Assembly: GCA_013297575.1 (NCBI GenBank)
Contig: JAAFHO010000298.1
Span: 1-7,118 of the forward strand
DNA length: 7,118 bases
Reading direction: 5' to 3'
DNA from: Chitinophagales bacterium
Lineage (GTDB): Bacteria > Bacteroidota > Bacteroidia > Chitinophagales > Saprospiraceae
Position 1 is the first letter of the stretch. Each line of letters starts with the position of its first letter. A program made the position numbers and the translations under genes. Below the pieces are notes generated by a model that was given only the letters and a program-made list of their open reading frames with translations, ran no database searches and was not told the origin of the DNA. Shown here piece after piece: positions 1 through 6,536 of the stretch.

Positions 1-1
1 A

Positions 2-112
2 AGACATCGCAGTCCCTGGAATTCAATTGTACATATAATCGGCGGTGTTATTGCCTATCATTATTATCCAGAAAAACCACGCGTTTTTATCCCAATGGAA
101 ATTACCCAATGA
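2..112 (+). CDS. possible 3' tail of an unrecognised gene, cut by the window edge
   Basis: A frame is open from the left edge to a TGA at 110-112 and would encode about 36 residues with a hydrophobic stretch (IIGGVIAYHYY) followed by PEKPRVFIPMEITQ. Its codon choice looks more natural than the competing frame, which is open from 1 to a TAA at 130-132. A third frame stops at 36-38. I do not recognise the peptide, and no family can be named from so short a tail. It could equally be non-coding sequence. If real, it lies about 107 bases before the carbonic anhydrase start, on the same strand. Confidence 0.22.
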   Translation, partial: RHRSPWNSIVHIIGGVIAYHYYPEKPRVFIPMEITQ

Positions 113-219
113 CCGAACTCACGTTATTTTAATAAAAAGAGTACTGATTGCCCAAAAAACAACCTTGTTTTGACAACATATTGGTTGAATAAATGTTTTC
201 ACACAAAATATTTTATACC

Positions 220-894
220 ATGAAGTCACACACGTCAGAAACACAAGCATCCATAACACCTGCGAAAGCATTAGAATTTCTGAGGGAAGGGAACCAGCGG
301 TTTGTCACCAATTTGAAGGTCAATCGTGACCTATTACAACAAGCCAACGAAACCCGTGATGGCCAGTTTCCATTTGCTGTTATTTTAAGTTGTATCGATA
401 GCCGCACTTCAGCCGAATTAATTTTCGACCAAGGTTTGGGCGATGTTTTTTCCATCCGTATTGCAGGCAATGTAGTCAACACCGATATTATTGGAAGCCT
501 CGAATTTGCTTGTAAGGTAGCGGGATCCAAACTGATTGTAGTGTTAGGACATACCAATTGCGGTGCCATTAAAGGGGCTTGCGATCACGTAGAAATGGGT
601 AGCCTCACCGAGCTATTATCGAAGATCCAGCCCGCTGTTTATGAAGAAACCCAAACCACAAATGCAGAAAAGCGGAATTCTAAAAACTCGGAATTTGTTG
701 AAAATGTTACTACACTCAATGTAAAACGATCCGTCAAGAGTATCATCAACCGTAGTTATATTCTTGAGCAAATGGTGGAGAACGGGGAAATTGCCATTAT
801 TGGAGCAAAACACCATTTAGATACTGGTATTGTTGAGTTTATAGAGGATAGTTTTGTAAATGATAAGACGAGTGTTAAGATGATTATCGGTTAA
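220..894 (+). CDS. beta-class carbonic anhydrase
   Basis: This zinc enzyme interconverts CO2 and bicarbonate in the cytoplasm. Counting from the ATG at 220, the protein has 224 residues. It carries the beta-class zinc and catalytic signature: Cys58, Asp60 and Arg62 in CIDSR, and His111 and Cys114 in HTNCGA. The segment between them, from AELIFDQGLGD to the SLEFAC helix, is typical of the family. The frame opens at an ATG at 193, giving 233 residues, but the first nine residues (MFSHKIFYT) are unlike the family, whereas MKSHTSETQ.SITPAKALEFL resembles the usual Bacteroidota N-terminus. A TTTG at 169-172 with a partial -7 match (TAAATGTT, 190-197) also points to transcription starting downstream of 193. 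I see no Shine-Dalgarno sequence. No transporter partner is visible. The enzyme assignment is firm; the start is likely but not certain. Confidence 0.95.
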   Translation: MKSHTSETQASITPAKALEFLREGNQRFVTNLKVNRDLLQQANETRDGQFPFAVILSCIDSRTSAELIFDQGLGDVFSIRIAGNVVNTDIIGSLEFACKVAGSKLIVVLGHTNCGAIKGACDHVEMGSLTELLSKIQPAVYEETQTTNAEKRNSKNSEFVENVTTLNVKRSVKSIINRSYILEQMVENGEIAIIGAKHHLDTGIVEFIEDSFVNDKTSVKMIIG

Positions 895-948
895 ACAGGT
901 GGTAAAGATACAATAGATATTAAAGCGTGTATTTTCGAGTATAAAAAA

Positions 949-985
949 ACGAGCCATTTAAGGAGAATATCCTAAAATGGCTCGT
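949..985 (-). terminator. strong intrinsic terminator of the DUF2795 gene, possibly bidirectional
   Basis: Arms at 949-964 and 970-985 pair over 16 positions with a single A/A mismatch, around the 5-base loop GAATA. On the minus strand the hairpin is followed directly by a T-run (complement of 943-949), as expected for a Rho-independent terminator of the DUF2795 gene, whose stop lies about 48 bases before it. On the plus strand the hairpin follows the carbonic anhydrase stop by 54 bases but has no T-run, so termination in that direction would be weaker. Confidence 0.85.
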
Positions 986-1033
986 AAGTCGAATCACCGA
1001 AAATGATCGAACACCAATAACATTAGTTAATAG

Positions 1034-1255
1034 TTAATACTCATCCTCATTAAAGAAAAAGTCCTCATGGCGCGGATAATCCGGCCAAATATCTTCGATA
1101 CTTTCATATAGTTCACCATCTTCTTCCAATTCCTCTAGGTTATCAATTACCTCAGTAAGGGCACCAGAGCGAATAGCGTAGTCAATCAATTCTTCTTTAG
1201 TGGCGGGCCAAGGTGCTTCTTCCAAATAGCCAGCAAGTTCGAGGGTCCAATACAT
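1034..1255 (-). CDS. DUF2795 family small acidic protein
   Basis: This 73-residue protein has no known function. Its sequence (MYWTLELAGYLEEAPWPATKEELIDYAIRSGA..., ending IWPDYPRHEDFFFNEDEY) matches what I remember of a short DUF2795 protein widespread in Bacteroidota. Features that can be seen are the aromatic N-terminus, the APWPATKEELIDYA block, a very acidic middle (NLEELEEDGE) and an acidic, aromatic C-terminus. There is no signal peptide, membrane segment or cysteine, so it should be cytoplasmic. The only reasonable start is the ATG at 1255. It lies 132 bases downstream of queA on the same strand, in a gap with no convincing promoter or terminator, so co-transcription with queA is possible. 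The 949-985 hairpin ends the unit. The family call is confident; no role should be inferred. Confidence 0.88.
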   Translation of the reverse strand: MYWTLELAGYLEEAPWPATKEELIDYAIRSGALTEVIDNLEELEEDGELYESIEDIWPDYPRHEDFFFNEDEY

Positions 1256-1387
1256 ATACGCAAATAATTTTAATGTGTTATTATAATATTCAGCAAAACC
1301 GAAAAAAGAATCCGCAAAAGTTTTAAAATACTATTTATACGTTCCTTAACGATCAACAAGTTGCTTTAGTTTAAAAAATAGAAAAAA
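1256..1387. other. AT-rich spacer between queA and the DUF2795 gene, no clear signal
   Basis: These 132 bases lie between the queA stop and the DUF2795 start, both on the minus strand. I find no exact TAnnTTTG element on the minus strand and no hairpin followed by a T-run. The closest match to a -7 element (minus-strand ATTATTTG near the DUF2795 start) has two mismatches. Read-through from queA is therefore the simplest way for the DUF2795 gene to be expressed, but this is inference. Confidence 0.4.
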
Positions 1388-2458
1388 TTACAAAATGAGC
1401 ATCGCATCGCCGTAGGTTAAGAAGCGATATTTTTCTTTTACTGCTTCATTATAGGCGTGCATGATGAGTTCGGTACCTCCAAAAGCCGAGACCAAAATAA
1501 GTACGCTCGACTTCGGTTGGTGGAAATTTGTAATCATTGAATTGGCTATTTGAAAATCATAGGGAGGATAGATAAACTTATTCGTCCATCCTTCTACAGG
1601 TTTCATCAATTGCTCCGCAGAAACAGAAGTTTCAATAGCGCGCATAACGGTAGTACCCACAGCACATACACGTTTGCCATTTGCCAATCCTTTATTTACT
1701 TTTTCGGAGGTATCTGGTGGAATTTTGAAGTATTCAGCCTCCATTTTGTGTTTACTCAAATCTTCTACCTCTATGGTACGGAAAGTACCCAATCCAATAT
1801 GGAGGGTAAGTTCTGCGAAGTTAACGCCACGAATTTCGAGCCTTTTCATTAATTCGCGACTAAAGTGCAAGCCAGCAGTTGGCGCGGCCACCGCACCTAC
1901 TTCTTTAGCATACACTGTTTGGTAGCGTTCGCGGTCAAGTTCTTCGGGTTCCCGCTCAATATAGCGCGGAAGAGGTGTATTACCCAATAGCATCAAATCG
2001 CTTTGGAAATCTTCTTCACTGCCATCATACATAAAACGAATGGTACGCCCGCGGCTGGTGGTATTGTCTACCACTTCTGCCACTAACACATCATTGCCTT
2101 TGTCATCGGCGAAATAAAGTTTATTACCCACCCGAATTTTGCGTGCAGGATCAACCAATACATCCCAAAGACGCGCGTCCTTATTGAGTTCGCGCAGTAA
2201 AAAAACCTCAATTTTGGCATCAGTTTTTTCTTTTTGGCCGTAAAGGCGGGCAGGAAACACTTTAGTATTATTGAACATGATGACATCACCATCTCCAAAA
2301 TAGCTTAAAATATCCCTAAATAAACGGTGTTCAATCTTACCCGTGCTGCGGTTGACAACCATCATGCGACTTTGATCGCGCTCCGGAGTTGGATACTGCG
2401 CGATCAATTCTTTGGGTAAATTATAACTAAAGTTAGATAATTTTGTACGTGAGCTCAT
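1388..2458 (-). CDS. queA: S-adenosylmethionine:tRNA ribosyltransferase-isomerase QueA
   Basis: QueA transfers the ribosyl part of S-adenosylmethionine to preQ1 at the wobble position of GUN-anticodon tRNAs, making epoxyqueuosine in the queuosine pathway. From the ATG at 2458 the protein has 356 residues, the usual family length. Family blocks appear in order: LPKELIAQYP near the N-terminus, D.IMFNNTKVFPARL.G, ERYQTVYA (about 177-184), GAVAAPTAGLHF (188-199), LHIGLGTF, CAVGTTVMRAIE, MITNFHQPKSS (about 308-318) and the C-terminal YGDAMLIL. The frame could start at an ATG at 2509, but the extra 17 residues (MLKVLIFKRK...) are not family sequence, and a perfect -7 element (2470-2477) lies inside that extension. 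No other queuosine genes are in the window. The hairpin after typA suggests that queA has its own transcription. Confidence 0.97.
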   Translation of the reverse strand: MSSRTKLSNFSYNLPKELIAQYPTPERDQSRMMVVNRSTGKIEHRLFRDILSYFGDGDVIMFNNTKVFPARLYGQKEKTDAKIEVFLLRELNKDARLWDVLVDPARKIRVGNKLYFADDKGNDVLVAEVVDNTTSRGRTIRFMYDGSEEDFQSDLMLLGNTPLPRYIEREPEELDRERYQTVYAKEVGAVAAPTAGLHFSRELMKRLEIRGVNFAELTLHIGLGTFRTIEVEDLSKHKMEAEYFKIPPDTSEKVNKGLANGKRVCAVGTTVMRAIETSVSAEQLMKPVEGWTNKFIYPPYDFQIANSMITNFHQPKSSVLILVSAFGGTELIMHAYNEAVKEKYRFLTYGDAMLIL

Positions 2459-2469
2459 AAAATCAGCTG

Positions 2470-2477
2470 CAAATGTA
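2470..2477 (-). promoter_or_regulatory. -7 element of the queA promoter
   Basis: On the minus strand this reads TACATTTG, an exact match to the Bacteroidota -7 consensus TAnnTTTG. The last base lies 11 bases before the queA ATG at 2458, so the leader would be only a few bases long. I see no good TTTG at the -33 position; the nearest TTG is about 29 bases upstream, which is too far. The position decides between the two possible queA starts. Confidence 0.6.
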
Positions 2478-2548
2478 AGTTTTCTTTTAAAAATTAGTAC
2501 TTTTAACAAGAAAAACTAAAATATAAATTCAAATCATCAATATTAAAA

Positions 2549-2584
2549 GGTGTCTATGCCCGATTTAAGCCGCGCATAGACACC
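2549..2584 (-). terminator. terminator after typA
   Basis: Perfect 11-base arms (GGTGTCTATGC at 2549-2559, GCATAGACACC at 2574-2584) enclose a 14-base loop. On the minus strand the hairpin begins about 22 bases after the typA stop and is followed by TTTTAATA, a modest T-run. It separates typA from queA, which lies downstream on the same strand. The plus-strand side is followed by an A-run only. Confidence 0.75.
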
Positions 2585-2605
2585 AAAAAGAGGCAAGCCC
2601 CGCGA

Positions 2606-4420
2606 CTAAGCCATAGAGAATTCTTTTGCAGATTTTTTTCGCTCAAACTCTTTCAAATAGATTTTACGCAAGCGTATGCTTTTTGGCGTAACCTCTACGT
2701 ATTCGTCTTCTTGTATATATTCAAGTGCTTCTTCTAAAGAGAATTTACGTGATGGTGGCAATGATGCTTTGTCATCAGAACCAGAAGCACGCATATTGGT
2801 CAATTTTTTTGTTTTGGTTACGTTTACCACCAAATCCATTGGGCGGCTGTTTTCACCAATTACCTGACCTTCATACACTTCATCACCTGGATCTACAAAG
2901 AAAGTTCCACGATCTTGTAAGTTATCCAATGAATATGCAATGGCACTACCGTTTTCCATTACGATCAACGAGCCATTTTGGCGGCCAGCGATATCTCCTT
3001 TCCATTCTTCGTAACCTGTAAAGCGGTGCGTCATAATTGCTTCACCTTGGGTTGCAGTCAAAATATTTGAGCGCAAACCGATGATACCACGTGCAGGAAT
3101 ATCAAAACGCAACAAGAAACGGTCGTTTTTAGGTTCCATACTCTTCATGGTACCTTTACGGCGTGTCACTAATTCGATACACTTACCGCTAGATTCCTCC
3201 GGCACGTCAATTGTTAACTCTTCTACTGGTTCGTGTTTACGACCATTGATTTCTTTAACAATTACGCGTGGTTGCCCAATTTGCAATTCGTACCCTTCGC
3301 GACGCATGGTTTCGATCAAAATACTCAAGTGCAATACACCGCGACCAAATACCATAAAGGAATCGGCAGAGTTCGTTTCTTCCATACGCATGGCTAGGTT
3401 TTTCTCCAATTCCTTCTCCAAACGCTCCCGTACGTGGCGGCTCGTTACAAACTTGCCTTCTTGTCCGAAGAAAGGAGAATCATTGATGGTAAACATCATG
3501 CTCATCGTTGGCTCGTCTACTGCGATAGATGGAAGTGCCTCTGGATTTTCAGCATCTGCGATAGTATCGCCAATTTCAAATCCTTCTACACCTACTACTG
3601 CACAGATTTCGCCTGCTTCCACAAAATCAACTTCTTTTTTTCCTAGACCATCAAATACATAAATTTGTTTGATCTTGTTGCGTTGGAATGTACCATCTTT
3701 TTTAGCCAAAGAAACCTGTTGACCTGTTTTTAATACGCCGCGTGTAAGGCGACCTACTGCGATACGGCCAATAAAATTGGAGTAATCCAAAGAGGTAATC
3801 AACATTTGTGGTGTACCCGTAAATACTTCTGGAGGTGGAATATGCTCAATAACGGCATCCAACAAAGCAGTAATATCAGTGGTTGGGTTTTTCCAATCCT
3901 TACCCATCCAGTTATTTTTAGCAGAACCAAAAATAACGGGGAAGTCCAATTGATCTTCACGTGCATCCAAAGAACACATCAGGTCAAATACCTGTTCGTG
4001 CGCCCAATCTGGATTACAGTTTGGTTTGTCTACTTTATTGATGACCACTACTGCTTTTTTACCCATTTCCAGGGCTTTTTGAAGCACGAAGCGGGTTTGA
4101 GGCATAGGGCCTTCAAAAGCATCCACCAAAAGTAATACGCCATCGGCCATGTTAAGTACGCGCTCTACCTCACCGCCAAAGTCGGCGTGACCAGGAGTGT
4201 CGATGATATTGATCTTGACGCCTTTATACTGGACAGATACGTTTTTGGCAAGGATGGTGATACCACGCTCACGTTCAAGGTCGTTACTATCGAGCATGAG
4301 GTCTCCTGTGAGTTCATGTTCTTTGAACAATTTAGACGCTAGGATGATCTTGTCTACCAAGGTAGTTTTACCGTGGTCAACGTGCGCAATAATGGCAATG
4401 TTTCGAATATTTGTAATCAT
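2606..4420 (-). CDS. typA: ribosome-associated translational GTPase TypA/BipA
   Basis: TypA (BipA) is an EF-G-like GTPase that binds the ribosome and acts in 50S assembly and stress adaptation. The 604-residue length is standard. All GTPase motifs are intact: G1 AHVDHGKT (12-19), G2 within RERGITI (50-56), G3 DTPGH (74-78), G4 NKVD (128-131) and G5 SAK (166-168). The beta-barrel domain II follows, with IGRIAVGRLTRGVLKTGQ, then EF-G-like domains (RREGYELQIGQPRVI; DIPARGIIGLRSNILTATQGEA). The family-specific C-terminal domain comes last and ends in a basic tail (RKIYLKEFERKKSAKE). The ATG at 4420 gives the canonical N-terminus MITNIRNIAIIAHVDHGKTTL. The gene appears to be monocistronic, with a promoter at 4582-4612, a leader of about 160 bases and a hairpin after the stop. 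Confidence 0.98.
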   Translation of the reverse strand: MITNIRNIAIIAHVDHGKTTLVDKIILASKLFKEHELTGDLMLDSNDLERERGITILAKNVSVQYKGVKINIIDTPGHADFGGEVERVLNMADGVLLLVDAFEGPMPQTRFVLQKALEMGKKAVVVINKVDKPNCNPDWAHEQVFDLMCSLDAREDQLDFPVIFGSAKNNWMGKDWKNPTTDITALLDAVIEHIPPPEVFTGTPQMLITSLDYSNFIGRIAVGRLTRGVLKTGQQVSLAKKDGTFQRNKIKQIYVFDGLGKKEVDFVEAGEICAVVGVEGFEIGDTIADAENPEALPSIAVDEPTMSMMFTINDSPFFGQEGKFVTSRHVRERLEKELEKNLAMRMEETNSADSFMVFGRGVLHLSILIETMRREGYELQIGQPRVIVKEINGRKHEPVEELTIDVPEESSGKCIELVTRRKGTMKSMEPKNDRFLLRFDIPARGIIGLRSNILTATQGEAIMTHRFTGYEEWKGDIAGRQNGSLIVMENGSAIAYSLDNLQDRGTFFVDPGDEVYEGQVIGENSRPMDLVVNVTKTKKLTNMRASGSDDKASLPPSRKFSLEEALEYIQEDEYVEVTPKSIRLRKIYLKEFERKKSAKEFSMA

Positions 4421-4581
4421 ATTTAATAAACCCTAAATGGGTATTTTATCAAGTTAGAAGCCAAAACGATTAATTTTTATTTGGCTAAACGAGGATATTT
4501 AGGCTCTGTTTAAAATTTATTTTATCAAAATTTAATTTCGACAAAATTTTCAATTAAAATCACCTTACCTTAAAACGGCCG
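4421..4581 (-). promoter_or_regulatory. long AT-rich 5' leader of typA
   Basis: This is the inferred untranslated leader between the promoter and the typA start. It is very AT-rich and lacks a Shine-Dalgarno sequence. A small hairpin, ACCC-ATTTA-GGGT on the minus strand (4429-4441), sits just before the start codon. I recognise no riboswitch or ribosomal-protein leader in it. Its extent depends on the promoter call. Confidence 0.35.
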
Positions 4582-4612
4582 CAAAAGTACAACATTTTAC
4601 AGCGCAATGCAA
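4582..4612 (-). promoter_or_regulatory. typA promoter (-33 and -7 elements)
   Basis: On the minus strand TTG (4612-4610) is followed after 20 bases by TACTTTTG (4589-4582), an exact Bacteroidota -7 element at the expected spacing. Transcription would begin a few bases past 4582, giving a leader of roughly 155 to 160 bases before the typA ATG. This is one of the two best promoters in the window. Confidence 0.7.
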
Positions 4613-4620
4613 GTTTTTTG

Positions 4621-4793
4621 GAATAATAAGGTGTTAATAAATAGTTGTAAAGGCCAAACATAAGAAAAAAACAGACAAATTATTATTTAATAAAAAACAA
4701 AAATATATATAATTAATTGAAAAACAGTGCATTAAAACAATATTATTCGCAATGTTTTTATTAAATACAAATTATATCAGCAACTTAAAAATT
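4621..4793. other. AT-rich intergenic stretch without a recognisable gene
   Basis: This belongs to the 435-base gap between typA and the secreted-protein gene. It is extremely AT-rich, with A-runs and short self-complementary words such as TTATTA-TT-TAATAA (4680-4693), which are expected by chance at this composition. I find no reading frame of note, no tRNA-like structure and no repeat shared with the rest of the window. Confidence 0.5.
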
Positions 4794-4856
4794 GGCTATT
4801 CCCTTACTTCCTATCGATAGCATACGTTGTAAACAAAGTATAATGTTGGGAATGCC
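4794..4856 (-). terminator. possible long-loop terminator of the secreted-protein gene
   Basis: GGCTATTCCC (4794-4803) and GGGAATGCC (4848-4856) are complementary except for one bulged base, around a loop of 44 bases. On the minus strand the hairpin is followed by AATTTTTAA. The first arm on that strand overlaps the TAG stop codon (4856-4858). The large loop makes this a weak candidate. The loop contains the palindrome CTATCGATAG (4811-4820). Confidence 0.3.
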
Positions 4857-5446
4857 TAAGCCTTTTCACACTGAAAAATTTCAGAGCATTGATCCAGCAA
4901 AATATTTCCCTTGTACTTTACAGTAATGCCCGGTGCATAATACGCCTCCAAAGTAATAGCGGTACATTCTTTTGAAGGAATAAACTTAAAACTATACTCT
5001 TTCCATTCCGTATGGTTAATGAGCGATGAAGTAGCCAACAATACTTGTTTAGATCCGGGTACGTCACCGCCCCAAACCCTTAGTCGGCATGGTTTATCAT
5101 ATTTGACATAATAATCGGCATGCGATAAGTAAATACTAAAAGAATAACACTCATCGGCCTTTAATGTTTTTGAAAGTGTCTGCCCAATATTTTCAACACT
5201 ACCATCTTCTCGGGTCACTAATCCTAAACAGGTTTTTCCATGGTGTGCCGGAATTTGTAATCCCCATGCTCCAGGTAATATATCTGGTGTGTTATTGGGT
5301 GTTTGGGAAGACCAGCCATCAGGAAATATAGATTCCTTGCGCGTTTCAGATTCAAAAGAGGCATTTGAAAATGTGGTATAAAGGGGGCCATCCGAAAAGG
5401 AAGATGCCAAAAAAAGAAGAGCAACCCCAGTAAATATTTGTTGCAT
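4856..5446 (-). CDS. secreted protein with a carbohydrate-binding-like beta-sandwich domain
   Basis: The protein has 196 residues and no assigned function. It begins with a likely Sec signal peptide (MQQIFTGVALLFLASSFSDG) without a clear lipobox. The remainder is one domain that I recognise from Bacteroidota surface and envelope proteins, where it resembles galactose-binding or CBM-like sandwiches. Visible features are an N-terminal NASFE strand, DGWSSQTPNNTPDILPGAWG, HHGKTCLGLVTREDGSVENIGQTLS, ECYSFSIYL, RLRVWGG, EWKEYSFKF and a closing NILLDQC strand. In larger relatives this module often precedes another domain such as OmpA; here it stands alone. It has six cysteines (73, 100, 120, 161, 187, 193), which suits an exported protein. 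It is transcribed divergently from aguB across 125 bases, and I see no clear promoter of its own. Ligand and role are unknown. Confidence 0.75.
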   Translation of the reverse strand: MQQIFTGVALLFLASSFSDGPLYTTFSNASFESETRKESIFPDGWSSQTPNNTPDILPGAWGLQIPAHHGKTCLGLVTREDGSVENIGQTLSKTLKADECYSFSIYLSHADYYVKYDKPCRLRVWGGDVPGSKQVLLATSSLINHTEWKEYSFKFIPSKECTAITLEAYYAPGITVKYKGNILLDQCSEIFQCEKA

Positions 5447-5521
5447 AGTAAGTTTTAGACCAATTTTTTCTATAAAGTTACAAGGAACGTATTTTTGTGC
5501 CGAGTATTATAAATGGTGTTT

Positions 5522-5529
5522 TACTTTTG
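5522..5529 (+). promoter_or_regulatory. -7 element of the aguB promoter
   Basis: TACTTTTG is an exact match to the Bacteroidota -7 consensus. A TTTG at 5494-5497 could serve as the -33 element, but the 24-base spacing is slightly long. Transcription would start near 5533-5537, leaving a leader of about 35 to 40 bases before the ATG at 5572. This excludes the upstream GTG at 5497 as the start codon. Confidence 0.6.
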
Positions 5530-5571
5530 TTGCGCCTTAATCCCAACAAACCCAAGACATATACTAATAAA

Positions 5572-6417
5572 ATGGTTGTAAAGATCGCTATTACCCAACT
5601 TTCATGTAGCCCTAATGTGGCTGAAAATGTAACAAAACATATCCAACATATCCGCACGGCTGCCGACAATGGTGCCCATATTATATGCCTACAAGAACTT
5701 TTTGATGCCCAATACTTCCCCCAAACAGTGGATGTGGATAACTATAAATATGCCCGTACAATACCTAGCGCTCTGAATGACACCATGTCGGCACTTGCCG
5801 CTGAATTGGGGGTAGTACTCATCGTACCTATATATGAAGAGGCTTTGCCTGGGCTGTATTTCAATACGGCAATGGTATTTGATGCCGATGGGAAATATTT
5901 GGGTAAATACCGAAAAACACATATCCCTGATGGCCCGCAATACTTGGAAAAATATTATTTTGCGCCAGGTGATTTGGGCTATCCGGTGTTCCACACTAAA
6001 TTTGGCTGTATCGCTGTGGGTATTTGCTGGGATGAATGGTTTCCTGAAGTGGCGCGTTTGTTCGCTTTACAGGGTGCTCATATTATTTTTTACCCTTCGG
6101 CAATAGGTAGCGAGCCTGACCGACCCGATTATAGTAGCCATAAGGCATGGCAAACCGTGATCAGCGCGCATGGTATTACTAATGGTGTATTTATTGCCGC
6201 TCCCAATCGTGTGGGCGTAGAAAAAGACATGGCGTTTTATGGCCATAGTTTTATTAGCGATCCTTTTGGCGATTTTCTATCAGAAGGGGATACGAATGAT
6301 GCTATTCTTTATGCGGATTGTGATTTTAACAAGATTCGGGAAGCCCGTGAATTATTGCATTTTTTACGGGACAGACGGGTTGATACTTATGGAAGGTTAT
6401 TAAAAATGGTGGGGTAA
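5572..6417 (+). CDS. aguB: N-carbamoylputrescine amidase (nitrilase superfamily)
   Basis: AguB hydrolyses N-carbamoylputrescine to putrescine, CO2 and ammonia, the last step of the agmatine deiminase route to polyamines, in the cytoplasm. From the ATG at 5572 the protein has 281 residues. The nitrilase triad is complete: Glu42 in LQELFDAQYF, Lys115 in YRKTHIPDG and Cys152 in GICWDEWFPEVARL. Blocks typical of the carbamoylputrescine branch include YLEKYYFAPGD, FYPSAIGSEP and the C-terminal HFLRDRRVDTYGRL. The frame continues upstream to a GTG at 5497, but the -7 element at 5522-5529 lies inside that extension and the family begins at MVVKIAITQLS. Its usual partner, agmatine deiminase (aguA), is not in the window; the next gene is a transposase. 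No terminator hairpin is visible after the stop. Another carbon-nitrogen hydrolase substrate is possible but less likely. Confidence 0.92.
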   Translation: MVVKIAITQLSCSPNVAENVTKHIQHIRTAADNGAHIICLQELFDAQYFPQTVDVDNYKYARTIPSALNDTMSALAAELGVVLIVPIYEEALPGLYFNTAMVFDADGKYLGKYRKTHIPDGPQYLEKYYFAPGDLGYPVFHTKFGCIAVGICWDEWFPEVARLFALQGAHIIFYPSAIGSEPDRPDYSSHKAWQTVISAHGITNGVFIAAPNRVGVEKDMAFYGHSFISDPFGDFLSEGDTNDAILYADCDFNKIREARELLHFLRDRRVDTYGRLLKMVG

Positions 6418-6425
6418 GAATTTTT

Positions 6426-6482
6426 AAAAAAAACATAAGGTAAGAATATTTGCAAAAAAGATATAAGGTATATTGACATTTG
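6426..6482 (+). repeat. two imperfect tandem copies of a roughly 28-base unit
   Basis: An A-run followed by ATAAGGTA occurs at 6435-6442 and again at 6463-6470, 28 bases apart. Each copy is followed by similar AT-rich sequence containing ATTTG. The repeat lies between aguB and the transposase promoter, and its second copy overlaps that promoter's -33 region. It may be an ordinary AT-rich duplication or a remnant of the left end of the mobile element. Confidence 0.4.
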
Positions 6483-6502
6483 TTTGATCTCCTGTATATT
6501 TG
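6473..6502 (+). promoter_or_regulatory. promoter of the transposase gene
   Basis: TTG at 6473-6475 is followed after 19 bases by TATATTTG at 6495-6502, an exact Bacteroidota -7 element at consensus spacing. Transcription would start near 6507-6511, about 28 bases before the ATG at 6537. Both elements are present, so the gene appears to be transcribed on its own rather than by read-through from aguB. Confidence 0.65.
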
Positions 6503-6536
6503 CGCATCTTTTAACCGTAGTTTTTCTTACTATCTT

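Noticed and set aside
120..192. Carbonic anhydrase promoter as a separate feature
   Set aside because: TTTG at 169-172 with TAAATGTT at 190-197 has the right spacing, but the -7 part matches only partly. It is mentioned with the gene and not claimed as a site.
213..569. 118-codon open frame on the minus strand opposite the carbonic anhydrase gene
   Set aside because: It overlaps the catalytic core of a clear gene, and its translation has no family features.
1256..1387. Promoter for the DUF2795 gene
   Set aside because: The best minus-strand match to TAnnTTTG has two mismatches and no suitably spaced -33 element.
3081..3662. 193-codon open frame on the + strand opposite typA
   Set aside because: It runs antisense to an unambiguous, fully conserved gene. 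Its translation is low-complexity and Ser/Arg-rich, with no recognisable motif. Other frames within typA and queA are likewise shadows.
4680..4693. TTATTA-TT-TAATAA hairpin followed by an A-run
   Set aside because: Such pairs are expected by chance in sequence this AT-rich, the stem has no GC pair, and it lies well past the end of the nearest gene.
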